A stretch of DNA of 64,000 nucleotides from Pelatocladus maniniholoensis HA4357-MV3 (GCA_019359115.1 JAHHHW010000071.1:1-64000); one strand, 5' to 3'; positions 1 to 8,958 are shown, counted from the stretch's first letter. Notes: a model not told the origin generated them from the sequence alone. A program made the numbers and translations.

Positions 1-225
1 GATGTTCCATTTACCAATAATCAAGCCGAACGTGACTTGCGGATGATGAAATGTAAGCAGAAAATTTCAGGTGGCTTTCGTTCCTTCGATTTCGCAGTTT
101 CATTTGCCAATATTCGTTCTTTTCTTTTGACTGCATCTAAGCATGGTCTTAATCTCCTGGAAGTGATAAGTAACGCATTACAAGGTAATGTCTCTGTTTT
201 CCTTTCCTCAAATACTACTAGCTAG
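1..225 (+). pseudogene. IS66-family transposase, C-terminal part (cut by window edge)
   Basis: The reading frame is open from base 1 to a TAG at 223-225, so only the last 74 residues are visible. They carry the IS66 C-terminal signature: NNQAERDLRMMK, then KQKISGGFRS, then a helix ending in LLEVISNALQG. IS66 transposases are DDE enzymes that move insertion sequences, and the last catalytic acidic residue lies in the NQAER motif. Whether the element is intact upstream cannot be seen. The helix after FRS looks divergent (FDFAVSFANIRSF instead of an EGA-type stretch). It could be a full gene cut by the window or a decayed copy. Confidence 0.8.
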
Positions 226-655
226 GCAGTTACAGCAATTCTATAAATTGTTGTTCAGCAGATTGATAATTAGTAGCTTTTATTACTCCTATAAATTCAT
301 TTTCTCCCACTTTTGCAGTGGGAGAAAATTCAACTAAGTTGCTTTGCATAGATAATTTAATTGCTTTGCAATCAGTGTTAATGACTTACATTTCATATAC
401 ACTTAGGTTCTCATTTAGTAGTTTTCTCTACCTCTTTCCACAGTTATAAAGAAAATATTAAGTGATAGTTCAAATATACTACGCAAGAGGGAGACGGGAG
501 ATACAAAAGACAAGGGGACAAAGGACAGTGGGGAGTGGAGAGTATGGGGAACGGAGAATAGACAAACAATGCCGAATATCAAAGACTCATCAGCGAAATA
601 CAAATACTTGTTTACGAAAGACGATTCTTAAAGCTCAATGCTCAATGCCCAATAA
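226..655. other. Intergenic stretch, no convincing gene
   Basis: This 430-base AT-rich gap lies between the transposase end and the end of the minus-strand ftsI. It holds a perfect hairpin (299-329) and purine-rich low-complexity sequence near 480-560. The short frames present have no family resemblance or good ribosome binding site. Confidence 0.6.
299..329. terminator. Perfect 12-bp hairpin downstream of the transposase
   Basis: Arms ATTTTCTCCCAC (299-310) and GTGGGAGAAAAT (318-329) enclose a 7-base loop. It lies 74 bases after the transposase stop. The A/T tracts flank both sides but no long T run follows, so it may be a weak bidirectional terminator or part of an IS end. Confidence 0.35.
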
Positions 656-2482
656 CTATTGCCTAATTGCTTGACTTGGTGGAATTTGTTCTATGGTAAT
701 TAATGCTTCCATGACTGCTTTTGCTATGGGTGCGGCGACAGTACTACCATATGTATTGGTTCCTCTCGGCTCATCTACTAATGCTAGTACTACATATCTA
801 GGTGCTTCTACTGGCAGTATACCTAAAAAGCTAGTAACATATGCACCACTGACGTAACCTCCAGAGCGACCTGCTATTTGGGCTGTGCCAGTTTTGCCTG
901 CGATCCGATAACCTGAGATTTGTGAGGGTTTCCCACTTCCTTCATCTACAACTGTTTCCATCATTTCTACTACTTGTTGGGTGGTGATGGCTGAAAAAAT
1001 TTGTCGTGGTTCGGGTGTTGTTGGTGTATAGTGTATTTGATTTTTGCTATCGACCAAACCCTTAATTACATGGGGTGTGACTAATTTCCCACCATTGGCT
1101 AAGGCTCCGTGCATTTGTACTAGTTGCAATGGTGTTAGGGAAAAGCCTTGACCAAAGGAAGTCGTTGCTGGTTCGATGGGTGAAGCGATAAACTTTTCTT
1201 GACTTTTGAGCTGACTAGCTACGATAAAGGGCAAATCTGTAGACAGAGCTTGTCCTAATCCTAATTTTTCTAACCAACCGTAGTAGACAGAAGGTTGCAA
1301 ACGTTGGATAATTTGCACCATGCCGATGTTACTAGAATGTTGGAGAATTTGAGCGATGTTAATACGTCCGTAGCTTTTGTTCTCAGCATTTTTGATCGTG
1401 CGATCGCCTACTTGAATAGAACCTGAGTCATTAAAAGTATCGTTAGCTGTAATTACACCATTTTCTAGAGCGATCGCGACGTTGAGAGGCTTAAAAGTAG
1501 AACCGGGTTCATAGAGATCAGCTACAGTCCAGTTTTTGAACAGTGAAATATCAGCTTTGGAATACTCATTGGGATTATAGGTGGGCAAAGAAGCTAATGC
1601 GAGTAAGGAACCATCCCAAGCATCCATGACAATTACCGCTCCACGTTTAGCGCTGTACTTATCCATCTGTTCTTTGAGTGCAGCACGAGCGATTCTTTGT
1701 AAGCGGCTATCAATTGTCAGTTGTAATTGTAGATCATCAGAATGGGGAAATCCATCTGGCGCATAATCAGGCATCAACGAACCGTTACCAGTTCGACTTA
1801 AGCGCACTGCTTGAACGGAACGTTCTAATAATTTTTCCTGACTATATTCCACCCCTGCCTGACCCCGACGATCAAGATTAACATAGCCGACTACTTCTGC
1901 CACTAAATCTTGTTGTGGATAAAATCGAGAGTATTTTTGAATCAACTCTAAACCATTGAGGCGCAATGCAAAAATTTGATTGGCAATTTCTTCAGGCATT
2001 GCCGATGATAGTAAAATACCACTTTTTTTACTGTCAAATTTATTCTTTAATTCAGTAACGTCTTTATCTACGATTGGCGCTAGCAGTTCTGCAATTTTTT
2101 GGTTAGATTTACTAAATAGTTTGGGATGAGCGTAGACAGTATACACTGGTCGATCTATAGCCAGTACAGTTCGATTGCGGTCTATAACTTGGCGACGAGG
2201 TACAAAAGGCCGCAAATTGACCATTTGTTGGTTTCGCGCTTTCTCCTTCAGCTTAGGCCCTTGTGCAATTTGCAAATTATACAATTTCAGACTCAGCCCC
2301 AACCCAGCAACAATTAATACAGCCCAAACAATTATCAACCGCGATTTCAGATTGGGTGTTCGCGGTTGGCTATTAAAGGTGAACGCAGGTAGAAATCTCC
2401 CTCTTGTTCTCTGACGCCCTCGTTTTTGTGATTCTGTTTTTGGAGGATTTCTGAATCTTCTTCTACTTGGTGATTTTTGCAT
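656..2482 (-). CDS. ftsI: Peptidoglycan transpeptidase, class B penicillin-binding protein (FtsI/PBP3 type)
   Basis: This 608-residue protein cross-links septal peptidoglycan in the periplasm. A basic cytoplasmic tail of about 45 residues is followed by one membrane anchor (about 48-66), a PBP dimerisation domain (about 90-230) and a transpeptidase domain. The active-site motifs are all present: SxxK as STFK at 328-331, SSN at 383-385 and KTGT at 530-533. The length is normal for cyanobacterial FtsI. The ATG at 2482 is clear. The FtsL-like gene lies immediately upstream on the same strand, the usual order in division clusters, so the two probably share a transcript. Confidence 0.93.
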   Translation of the reverse strand: MQKSPSRRRFRNPPKTESQKRGRQRTRGRFLPAFTFNSQPRTPNLKSRLIIVWAVLIVAGLGLSLKLYNLQIAQGPKLKEKARNQQMVNLRPFVPRRQVIDRNRTVLAIDRPVYTVYAHPKLFSKSNQKIAELLAPIVDKDVTELKNKFDSKKSGILLSSAMPEEIANQIFALRLNGLELIQKYSRFYPQQDLVAEVVGYVNLDRRGQAGVEYSQEKLLERSVQAVRLSRTGNGSLMPDYAPDGFPHSDDLQLQLTIDSRLQRIARAALKEQMDKYSAKRGAVIVMDAWDGSLLALASLPTYNPNEYSKADISLFKNWTVADLYEPGSTFKPLNVAIALENGVITANDTFNDSGSIQVGDRTIKNAENKSYGRINIAQILQHSSNIGMVQIIQRLQPSVYYGWLEKLGLGQALSTDLPFIVASQLKSQEKFIASPIEPATTSFGQGFSLTPLQLVQMHGALANGGKLVTPHVIKGLVDSKNQIHYTPTTPEPRQIFSAITTQQVVEMMETVVDEGSGKPSQISGYRIAGKTGTAQIAGRSGGYVSGAYVTSFLGILPVEAPRYVVLALVDEPRGTNTYGSTVAAPIAKAVMEALITIEQIPPSQAIRQ

Positions 2483-2561
2483 AATTATTGTTGGTTGTTG
2501 ATTGTGGGTTGTTGGTTGTTCTACCTACTAACTACCAACCAGCAACCAATAACTATTAAAT
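2483..2561. repeat. Short tandem TTGGTTG-like repeats between ftsL-like gene and ftsI
   Basis: The 79-base gap is built from repeats of TTGGTTG/TTGTTGG and, further on, the complementary AACCAAC-type words, so it can fold on itself. It is one of several low-complexity intergenic arrays in the window and leaves ftsI without a recognisable ribosome binding site. Confidence 0.6.
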
Positions 2562-3161
2562 TTAATATGCCAGTGGTTTAGAGTTTTGCTGTTGTAGTTG
2601 AAAGTTTGATTGAGTAGTTGTGATAGATGGTGACGAGTTAGAATCCTCCTGTGCTGGAGGTAAAAAAATTGCTCCGGTGGGAGATGGTGACACCAGTCCT
2701 GCTGCTGATGTTTGTGCTTCCTGTGCCATTTTATTTTTTAGCACTTCGATTGTTGTTGTTAATTGTCGCTCATCTCGCTGTAAGGTTTGCAGTTTCCGAT
2801 ATGACTGACTCCAAAGTTGTTGGGAATATACAGTCCAACCATAAATTACCAAGGTGGTTGCCACTAAAACAAATGCCACAATTCCTGAATAACGATTTAT
2901 GGCATACAAGCGTAACAACCACATCGGAATTGTTCCTTGTTTGTTTAAATCTGGGACAGGTGTAGAAGTAGATACTGGTTTTTTGGCAGACGAACGTCTA
3001 GATCTTCTGGAGGAAGAGGAAATAGAAGCAGAGAATGTTTTTTCTGTGATAGTCCCAGAGGATCTAGATTGGTTGAATGTGGATGAATTTCTGATCATGA
3101 GAGAATTTCGCTGGAACCAACTGCGTTTTGCAGAAACATCTGATTTGCGAGCAACAGCCAT
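2562..3161 (-). CDS. FtsL-like bitopic septum protein
   Basis: The 199-residue protein has a long basic Ser/Arg-rich cytoplasmic part (about 1-95). One membrane segment follows (YSGIVAFVLVATTLVIYGW, about 108-126), then a short coiled coil rich in Leu, Gln and Lys and a low-complexity Gln/Ser/Pro tail. That topology, plus its position directly upstream of ftsI, is what is known of FtsL-type divisome proteins, which scaffold FtsI and FtsW. Sequence identity in this family is low, so the call rests on topology and context. An earlier TTG start at 3212 would add 17 residues. The ATG at 3161 is preferred because the sequence upstream has no Shine-Dalgarno and looks intergenic. Confidence 0.65.
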   Translation of the reverse strand: MAVARKSDVSAKRSWFQRNSLMIRNSSTFNQSRSSGTITEKTFSASISSSSRRSRRSSAKKPVSTSTPVPDLNKQGTIPMWLLRLYAINRYSGIVAFVLVATTLVIYGWTVYSQQLWSQSYRKLQTLQRDERQLTTTIEVLKNKMAQEAQTSAAGLVSPSPTGAIFLPPAQEDSNSSPSITTTQSNFQLQQQNSKPLAY

Positions 3162-3659
3162 AATTTTTTTAGATATATATTTTGTGCTTGAGAATGAGGA
3201 CAAGGGTGACAAGGAGGAATTTTTCCTCCCTTATCTTTACCCCGATCCCCGATCCCTAGCAAGGGCAAGAGATTGTCTAGAATCTGTTTTTTTGGTACAA
3301 TCTAGGGGGTTATAAAAATTTACGATTATTTTAATGTAGTTAGAGTAAAAATTACTACTGTGTCAAATTGATTTGGACAGATAGTTTTTCACTGTTAACG
3401 ATTTTCCTTTCCCTTGACCAATAATTCATTGATGGTACCAGTCCCCAGACTTATCTGTGGAGTCGATCCAAAATCCAAAATCCAAAATCGATTGACCCGT
3501 TGATTGAAAGATCTATAGTTAGCTTTCTAGGATAAACTAAAAATAAAAAAGTTGTCTTTTAAAAATCTAACCTAAAAATTATTAAAATTAAGCAACAAAT
3601 GAGGTATCTTATTCAACAGGCCTAAAATAGTTTTTGCCGCATTTGGTGACAGAGGAGTT
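3162..3659. other. Intergenic, divergent promoter region
   Basis: This 498-base region separates the minus-strand ftsL-like gene from the plus-strand lipoprotein gene, so promoters for both should lie here. It contains a purine/pyrimidine low-complexity patch (about 3195-3265) and three tandem copies of a 9-base ATCCAAAAT-like unit at about 3467-3490. No gene is supported. Confidence 0.5.
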
Positions 3660-3863
3660 ATGAAAATAAAAATCTTTGGTTTTGCTCTTTTACTTGGTCT
3701 AGCTGCTACTCTCGGAGCCTGTAACGGTGCTAGTGAGACACCTTCCACCACTACCACCACTCCAGGCGAACCCACCGATACTGGCGCTACTACTCCACCC
3801 GCTACCGCCACTCCACCCGCTACTACTACAACTGAGAGTCCTTCTCCTGCAACTACTCCCTAG
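3660..3863 (+). CDS. Small Thr/Pro-rich lipoprotein
   Basis: This 67-residue secreted protein has a lipoprotein signal peptide: MKIKIF, a hydrophobic stretch, then the lipobox LGAC with Cys21. The mature part is almost entirely Thr, Pro, Ala, Ser and Gly (TTTTTTP, TPPATATPPATTTT), with no fold expected. It is probably a flexible surface or outer-membrane-anchored linker peptide and could be glycosylated. A good GAGGAG site sits 5 bases before the ATG. No specific function can be assigned. Confidence 0.75.
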   Translation: MKIKIFGFALLLGLAATLGACNGASETPSTTTTTPGEPTDTGATTPPATATPPATTTTESPSPATTP

Positions 3864-4128
3864 ATTTTGGTCTCAGGTTAGATTACTAAGCGCTTTTGAG
3901 GTCGCTCCTCATACACTGATGATTTATTCTCTACTGCCCGGAGAATGAACTTTTGAGTTGAGTAATGCAAGCTATGGCTAGCTTTACTCAAAATTTTTCA
4001 TATTAACTTTAAAGAATACAGAACAGAAGTTACTGTGAATTTAGCGATCGCCCACCATAGCCGAAAATGTAGCTAAGAAATGGGGGCGATCGCTCCCCAC
4101 TAAAGATTGCTCAGACCCAAATTTTTTG

Positions 4129-4473
4129 TTAGTGAACTGGAATTTGTTGATCTAAAGTTGGTTCAATTTCACAAACGAGTTCATAGTAGGAGGTGGTTGG
4201 AGTGTGAGCAAACAAGTGACTTATCTGTTTTAAGATGTTTTGGTAAGCTTCGCTGTGGTTTGCTTCCATATCATCAATATTTTCCCAGAAAATAATCGCG
4301 ATACCTTTGTCAGTCCCTGGTTGTTGCAGGAGATATGCTTTCTTGAAGCCTTTGGTATACATTGAGACAGCCTGTTCGTAAAGTTGCTTGGCTTCTTCAA
4401 ACTTACCTGGTTTAAACTCTCCTGTAGCTACATAAACATATTGATGTCTGAGAAAATCTTGAAAGTCTGTCAT
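4129..4473 (-). CDS. Dimeric alpha/beta-barrel (ABM-like) protein
   Basis: The 114-residue protein resembles the antibiotic-biosynthesis-monooxygenase / stress-responsive barrel superfamily. It has a beta strand (YVYVATGEFKPG), a helix (FEEAKQLYEQAVSMY), a strand (KKAYLLQQPGTDKGIAIIFWEN) and a helix with a conserved-looking HSEAYQNILKQI. Proteins of this fold act as small-molecule oxygenases or as ligand-binding dimers, and the substrate here is unknown. The start at 4473 is favoured by a strong Shine-Dalgarno (AAGGAGAACACAA, then ATG). A longer frame from 4506 would run into the TTGGTCA-type repeat array, so its extra 11 residues are probably artefactual. Confidence 0.7.
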   Translation of the reverse strand: MTDFQDFLRHQYVYVATGEFKPGKFEEAKQLYEQAVSMYTKGFKKAYLLQQPGTDKGIAIIFWENIDDMEANHSEAYQNILKQISHLFAHTPTTSYYELVCEIEPTLDQQIPVH

Positions 4474-4701
4474 TTGTGTTCTCCTTGGCAGATAGTAATT
4501 GGTCATTAGTCAATGGTCAATAGTAAAAAAAATCGAGACACTTGACACATCCCTATTGACTCTAGACTCCTCAAAGAGTTTTTTCTGCTTGTTGCAGTTT
4601 ATAGGTTTGGTGTAACTCGACTTTCGTTTTTTAATTTTTTATTTTGAATTGGCGATCGCCAAACTCATACTATTTCAGTTTTTTGATGATACAAATATAT
4701 G

Positions 4702-4731
4702 GGTAGGAGCAAACGGCCGTTCGCTCCTACC
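4702..4731. repeat. Palindromic stem-loop
   Basis: Arms GGTAGGAGC (4702-4710) and GCTCCTACC (4723-4731) enclose a second perfect palindrome, AACGGCCGTT (4712-4721). It lies 79 bases downstream of the beta-lactamase-like gene on that gene's strand. No T run follows, so it looks more like a dispersed palindrome than a terminator. Confidence 0.5.
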
Positions 4732-4785
4732 TTATTTGTGCCGACCTATTGACCTCACTTGACCCCTAAAAATAATGGGCAGGAA

Positions 4786-4809
4786 TGAATAACTGATAAC
4801 TGATAACTG
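4786..4809. repeat. CTGATAAC octamer tandem repeat
   Basis: Three contiguous copies of an octamer (AACTGATA in phase) abut the stop codon of the beta-lactamase-like gene. The same octamer array occurs just after the exoprotein stop at about 59732-59763. Confidence 0.6.
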
Positions 4810-6138
4810 TTAAAGTTGTTGTGGCGCACTAGTAGATGCATTGACGCTGTTCTGTTCTATGTAGCTATAAACTAGTCGAGAAACTTGATTAATAAAAGAC
4901 TTTGCTCTTTTATCACCAAAAGGTCTGCGAACCATAATTCCAGCTAGGTAGCGCTTACCTGTTGATGTTTGAATAATACCTGCATCTCCAAGAATAATCC
5001 CAAGTGTACCTGTTTTGTGAGCTATTACCGCACCTTTACCAAGACCTGCTGGTAATAAGCTTCTGTTCTTAACATGACGCATGATATCCAATGCTTGGGA
5101 ACGACTTCCATCATTCAGTAATTGATTATTACTCAGCAAAGCACCTAGTCTGACTAAGTCTTTTGCGCTAGTTGTGTTGGTTCCCTTAAAGTCGCCTAAT
5201 AGATTACGAATCATGGTATTTTGCAGTCCCCAACTCTGAAAGCGCTGATTTAATCTTGCTTTACCACCCAAACGATCAATAATCATATTGGTTGCAGTAT
5301 TATCGCTGATGGTAATCATCTTTGTGGCAGTTTCTAAAACGCTCAGTTTAATTCCTGGGCGTTTGTACTGCAATGTTCCTGAACCTCCAGTCATCAAATC
5401 ACGACGCATGACCAAAGTTTCATTCAGTTTGACTCTACCTGCGTCTACTTCCTGAAACAAAGCTACTAAGATCGGAAACTTAATAGTGCTAGCAGCTGGA
5501 AATACCTTTTCTCCATTCAAATCTAGATAGTTACCTGTATCCAAATCTAGAAAGAATATCCCTGGTTGAAGATAGTTATAGCGAGACATTAATGCTTTAA
5601 CTTGAGTATTTAACTGGGATATGTCTTGACCTAAACGAATTCCTCCGACAAAGGAAGAAGCATCACCTATTTGAATCGGAAACTGTTCTTCACTAGACTT
5701 GTTACTTGCAACTTGCTCAAATGAATTCTTAGAACTTACACGTTCAACAGATGAAAAGTTTACTATCCAGTGAGAAGAAGAATCTCCTTTAATCAATAAT
5801 TTATCTGGAGAAACTGTATAACCACGAGCTAATTCAATTACCATTCTGGTAGTCTTAGCATCAACCTGTCCGATCCGGATTTCTTTGATTGCTGAACCAA
5901 AAGTTTGGCGAACTGTATCACGATTAAGATTTGTTCCAGGTAAATCTAATACTATTCTTGTGGGATTTTTAATTAAAAAAGCTCTTGGTTGAACTCCAGA
6001 ATCAGTTGTTAAATGTAGCTGATTTCGTGCCTGATCGAAGTTCCAAGATTGCAATCTAGCAGCTTTTACTGGAGAAGATAGCAACACAATACTGACGACG
6101 CTAAGTAATAAAAAGCGTAATCTCATCTTGTTATTCAT
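4810..6138 (-). CDS. AMIN-domain protein with class A beta-lactamase-like serine hydrolase domain
   Basis: Residue numbers are from a GTG at 6153. The ATG at 6138 (residue 6) is the better start. A signal peptide ends near residue 31 (SSPVKAARL). An AMIN domain follows (about 33-135), known in other proteins to bind cell-wall or envelope polymers. The C-terminal domain (about 170-430) has SxxK as STIK (222-225), SDN (283-285) and KTGT (380-383), the three motifs of serine beta-lactamases and penicillin-recognising enzymes. The ExxLN omega-loop motif that supplies the deacylating Glu in true class A enzymes is not visible: after MIRNLLGD comes FKGTNTTSAKDL. It may be a periplasmic peptidoglycan hydrolase or penicillin-binding protein rather than a resistance enzyme. 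Confidence 0.8.
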   Translation of the reverse strand: MNNKMRLRFLLLSVVSIVLLSSPVKAARLQSWNFDQARNQLHLTTDSGVQPRAFLIKNPTRIVLDLPGTNLNRDTVRQTFGSAIKEIRIGQVDAKTTRMVIELARGYTVSPDKLLIKGDSSSHWIVNFSSVERVSSKNSFEQVASNKSSEEQFPIQIGDASSFVGGIRLGQDISQLNTQVKALMSRYNYLQPGIFFLDLDTGNYLDLNGEKVFPAASTIKFPILVALFQEVDAGRVKLNETLVMRRDLMTGGSGTLQYKRPGIKLSVLETATKMITISDNTATNMIIDRLGGKARLNQRFQSWGLQNTMIRNLLGDFKGTNTTSAKDLVRLGALLSNNQLLNDGSRSQALDIMRHVKNRSLLPAGLGKGAVIAHKTGTLGIILGDAGIIQTSTGKRYLAGIMVRRPFGDKRAKSFINQVSRLVYSYIEQNSVNASTSAPQQL

Positions 6139-6696
6139 ATGATTTACTTGCACAGATTTTCAGATTTATCTCAGTAGATCCGGAATAAATCTCAGTATTA
6201 TCCGAAAAAGTTAAAAGAGTGATTAAGCTGTTTTAGGAACCGAATTTAGACGGTGAAATTACAGAATAGTTCCAATGCTTGAATAGAATTAAGTTCATAC
6301 CTACAATGAATGAAATTGATAGGCAAGCGAAAATTACCATCCTACTGAATCCTTTGCGAAGTCAATAGATTTGATTTTGTAATATTTATGCGATCGCACC
6401 TTTAATGTTGCATAAAAACTGATGATGTCAAATTTACGTGAAATTGCTTGTGGTTTACTAGCATGTAGATATCATATCAGTATTATTACAATTTTTAAGA
6501 AAAGATTAAATTTTGATTTAATAAAGACAGGATTTAGACAAACAATAACCAAACTCTGATTTTCACTGTAGGGCTAAAGTATGCCTTTGTACTCTTTGAC
6601 TCTTGCCTTCTCCTCGTTTTACGCCATCTCAAAACAATCTGCCAAACTTGTTGCAAAATCAAAAAAATCGAGTATGATAGTAAAGTTGCCAATTAA
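6139..6696. other. Intergenic, no gene seen
   Basis: This AT-rich 558-base gap lies between the divergent beta-lactamase-like gene and tRNA-Leu. It contains the tRNA promoter near its right end and otherwise no recognisable feature. Confidence 0.5.
6651..6678 (+). promoter_or_regulatory. Likely sigma-70-type promoter of tRNA-Leu
   Basis: A -35-like TTGCAA (6651-6656) is followed after 16 bases by TATGAT (6673-6678), 18 bases before the mature tRNA 5' end. Confidence 0.5.
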
Positions 6697-6780
6697 GGGC
6701 GGGTGGCGAAACTGGTAGACGCACCACACTCAAAATGTGGCGAGCTTGCGCTCATAGGAGTTCGATTCTCCTCCTGCCCA
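6697..6780 (+). tRNA. tRNA-Leu (anticodon CAA)
   Basis: This is an 84-nt class II tRNA. The acceptor stem GGGCGGG pairs with CCTGCCC and the discriminator is A at 6780. The D arm contains TGGTAGAC. The anticodon stem CCACA/TGTGG frames the loop CTCAAAA, giving anticodon CAA, which reads UUG. A variable arm (GCGAGCTTGCGCTC) and a standard T loop (TTCGATTC) follow. CCA is not encoded. Confidence 0.95.
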
Positions 6781-7406
6781 TTTAATATAGAAGGAAATTA
6801 TAGAAGTTTGCGATCGCAATTCTTCTAGTATATACTTAGCTCGTTCAACCTAAAGCAGAGTTTTCTGGTAGTGCATTCCAGGCTGAACTATGGAAGAAGA
6901 AAATTAGAGGACATTTATAAAGATTATATTACTTAAAACATTAATTAGATAAAAGTATATACTTCGTACGTAATTCTGCTATTTCTATCCGGATTATATC
7001 TGCGGCATCTTGAAGACTGCTTAGGCAGGTGAAATTTGTACTATTTAGCAACATTTTTGTCAAGTTATATTTTATACAATATTTTTTATATAAAAATATT
7101 TGTGTAATTTTTACTTAAACAACTGCTTATTAATAGTAAGTGAATCTACATATAACAGCTAAAGACTGGAATTCACATAACTGACTCAACTTAGGATTGT
7201 TGTAATATTTGTGACTTTATTCTCAGAAAGCAACGTATAGGTTAATATAAAAAATTTTATTTTAATTTGATGCTTTCAATAAAAATGAATTATAATATAT
7301 TACAGTACTACAAGCTTTAAAATCAGGTTATAAAAATAAGGTAGTTATTAAGTTTTATTTTGTAATCAAACATAGGATTTTTAGTTCAATTTAAGGACAA
7401 TTATTT
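6781..7406. other. Long AT-rich intergenic stretch
   Basis: This stretch of 626 very AT-rich bases follows tRNA-Leu. No reading frame with coding character is apparent. The last 100 bases probably hold the promoter of the small gene or RNA that starts near 7407. Confidence 0.5.
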
Positions 7407-7634
7407 ATGAGACTAAAAAGATGGGAATCTCCTCGCCGACAAGGGAGAAATGATAAAGGTAAAGGCGGTTCAGCAAGAAAACGACAAATCAAAAAACAAC
7501 AGCAAATGCTAAGGCGCAAGCTGAAGACAGACAAAGAAATCAATGATAATAACAATCAGGGAACGGGGGAAGAAAATGTTAGCTTCCCCCCTTTTTTTGG
7601 GCTTTTTCAGGATGATAAAAAACAAAGTTGTTAG
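7407..7634 (+). CDS. Small highly basic hypothetical protein (or a small RNA)
   Basis: This 75-residue frame has a good start: AAGGA about 10 bases before ATG 7407. The N-terminal 50 residues are very rich in Lys, Arg and Gln (RRQGRNDKGKGGSARKRQIKKQQ), like a nucleic-acid-binding peptide. A strong intrinsic terminator (7565-7598) lies inside the last third of the frame, so full-length mRNA would be made only by read-through. Either the protein is real and attenuated, or the transcript is a roughly 200-nt non-coding RNA and the frame is fortuitous. No family is recognised. Confidence 0.35.
   Translation: MRLKRWESPRRQGRNDKGKGGSARKRQIKKQQQMLRRKLKTDKEINDNNNQGTGEENVSFPPFFGLFQDDKKQSC
7565..7598 (+). 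terminator. Intrinsic (rho-independent) terminator
   Basis: Perfect 8-bp stem GGGGGAAG (7565-7572) / CTTCCCCC (7583-7590), a 10-base loop and a run of seven T (7592-7598). It ends whatever transcript covers 7407 onward. Confidence 0.8.
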
Positions 7635-8142
7635 TTTTGCGTTACTGGGTGACAGTTATTGCACTAGCACAGTGCAAGCAATCAAGTCGTCAATATTTTG
7701 CTTAACAAGAAAAATTACAGATTTAAACAAATTAACCTCTGGCAAATATCTATATAACAAGTAGTGTAGACAACGAAAAAATTGTTGTCATTGCTCAGTA
7801 ATAGTTTTTACATAAAGAATTTGTTTTGCTTTTACAGAATCTTCATTAATGTTTGCAAAAAAATCTTAAAGCAATTATAAAGAAAACATGAAGTTTACTA
7901 AAAAGCTACTGACAAGGTATCAATGTGGAGTAAGGTAATATACAGACGGCTTGATTAAATTATTACCAGGGAAGCAGTAATTTACTGTAATTTACTGTAT
8001 ATAACCATTGCATCTCCATGTGTTAACTGCCTACCTTTTCCCAAATATTTCCAAAGCAAAACTTTTAGTAGAAGCTTGAGGTTTTTAGGTTGGGAATGGT
8101 TTTGTGGTTATTTGATTTTATCTGTGACACAAGGAGTGACTT
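7635..8142. other. Intergenic upstream of the polysaccharide locus
   Basis: These 508 AT-rich bases end in the promoter and leader region of the first glycan gene. Direct words such as TTTACTGTAATTTACTGTA (about 7980-7999) are visible. No gene is supported. Confidence 0.45.
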
Positions 8143-8958
8143 ATGGTAGGAATAACTTTTCTACCTACTCAAAAAGTGCTGGAGTTCCCAATTACTGCCT
8201 TACGTTTTGATGAACAAATACAGACGATACTGAGGTGGGCGATCGCGCGCGAGAGCAAGACTGTATGTGTAGCCAATGTGCATATGCTCATGGAAGCTCA
8301 TTGGAATCCAGAGTTCGCTGGCATATTGCAGAATGCAGACTTAGTCACTCCTGATGGTATGCCCTTAGTTTGGATGATGAGGCTTCAAGGAGCGCGATAC
8401 CAAGACCGTGTAGCGGGAATGGATATTTTGCAAGCATCATGTCAGCTAGCTCAAACACTTAACGTAAGTGTTTTTTTTCTGGGTTCTCAAACAGATATTT
8501 TGTCTCGTATGAGGACAAGGTTAGAGACTGAGTTCCCTAACCTAAAGATTGCTGCCATGGAACCCTTACCGTTTCGTCCCTTAACAACCAAAGAAGATGA
8601 AGCCCTGATCCAAAAGATTAACTCCAGTGGCGCTGGTATAGTCTTTGTTTCTTTAGGCTGTCCAAAACAAGAAAAATGGATGAATCAGCATCACGGTAAA
8701 ATTCAGGCAGTGATGATTGGGTTGGGTGGCGTATTTCCAGTATATGCAGGGATTCACAAAAGAGCGCCACGGGTAGTGCGGGATTTAGGTTTTGAATGGT
8801 TATATAGATGGATTCAAGAACCCCGACGCCTTTGGAATCGCTATATGACAACGATCCCACCCTTTGTGTTGCTAGCTTTGAAGCAATTATTGATGTCGAG
8901 TTCGTTTAGTACTCCATTTCATATTCGCGAACGTTATTTGGGATGGAGAGTAGAGTAG
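8143..8958 (+). CDS. WecG/TagA/CpsF-family glycosyltransferase (GT26)
   Basis: The 271-residue enzyme belongs to the family that transfers N-acetylmannosamine(uronate) or a related sugar to a lipid-linked acceptor at the cytoplasmic membrane. Family blocks are visible: TVCVANVHMLMEA, then LVTPDGMPLVW (about 67-77), DRVAGMDIL, a Rossmann-like VFFLGSQTDI, then VFVSLGCPKQEKWM (about 168-181) and GVFPVYAGIHKRAPRV near the C-terminal part. The length is typical. AAGGAG precedes the ATG by 6 bases. As the first gene of the locus it may add an early sugar to the repeat unit. The wecB gene at 44807 could supply a ManNAc donor. Confidence 0.88.
   Translation: MVGITFLPTQKVLEFPITALRFDEQIQTILRWAIARESKTVCVANVHMLMEAHWNPEFAGILQNADLVTPDGMPLVWMMRLQGARYQDRVAGMDILQASCQLAQTLNVSVFFLGSQTDILSRMRTRLETEFPNLKIAAMEPLPFRPLTTKEDEALIQKINSSGAGIVFVSLGCPKQEKWMNQHHGKIQAVMIGLGGVFPVYAGIHKRAPRVVRDLGFEWLYRWIQEPRRLWNRYMTTIPPFVLLALKQLLMSSSFSTPFHIRERYLGWRVE

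Larger units (their letters stand above)
4474..4809. other. Intergenic with repeats and a long hairpin
   Basis: It contains a heptamer patch (ATTGGTCATTAGTCAATGG) at about 4498-4520, a long stem-loop at 4702-4731 and CTGATAAC octamers ending at the stop codon of the next gene. No gene is seen. Confidence 0.6.

Noticed and set aside
4810-6138. A beta-lactam resistance gene
   Set aside because: The omega-loop Glu motif is not visible and an AMIN domain is attached, so an antibiotic-resistance label is not supported.
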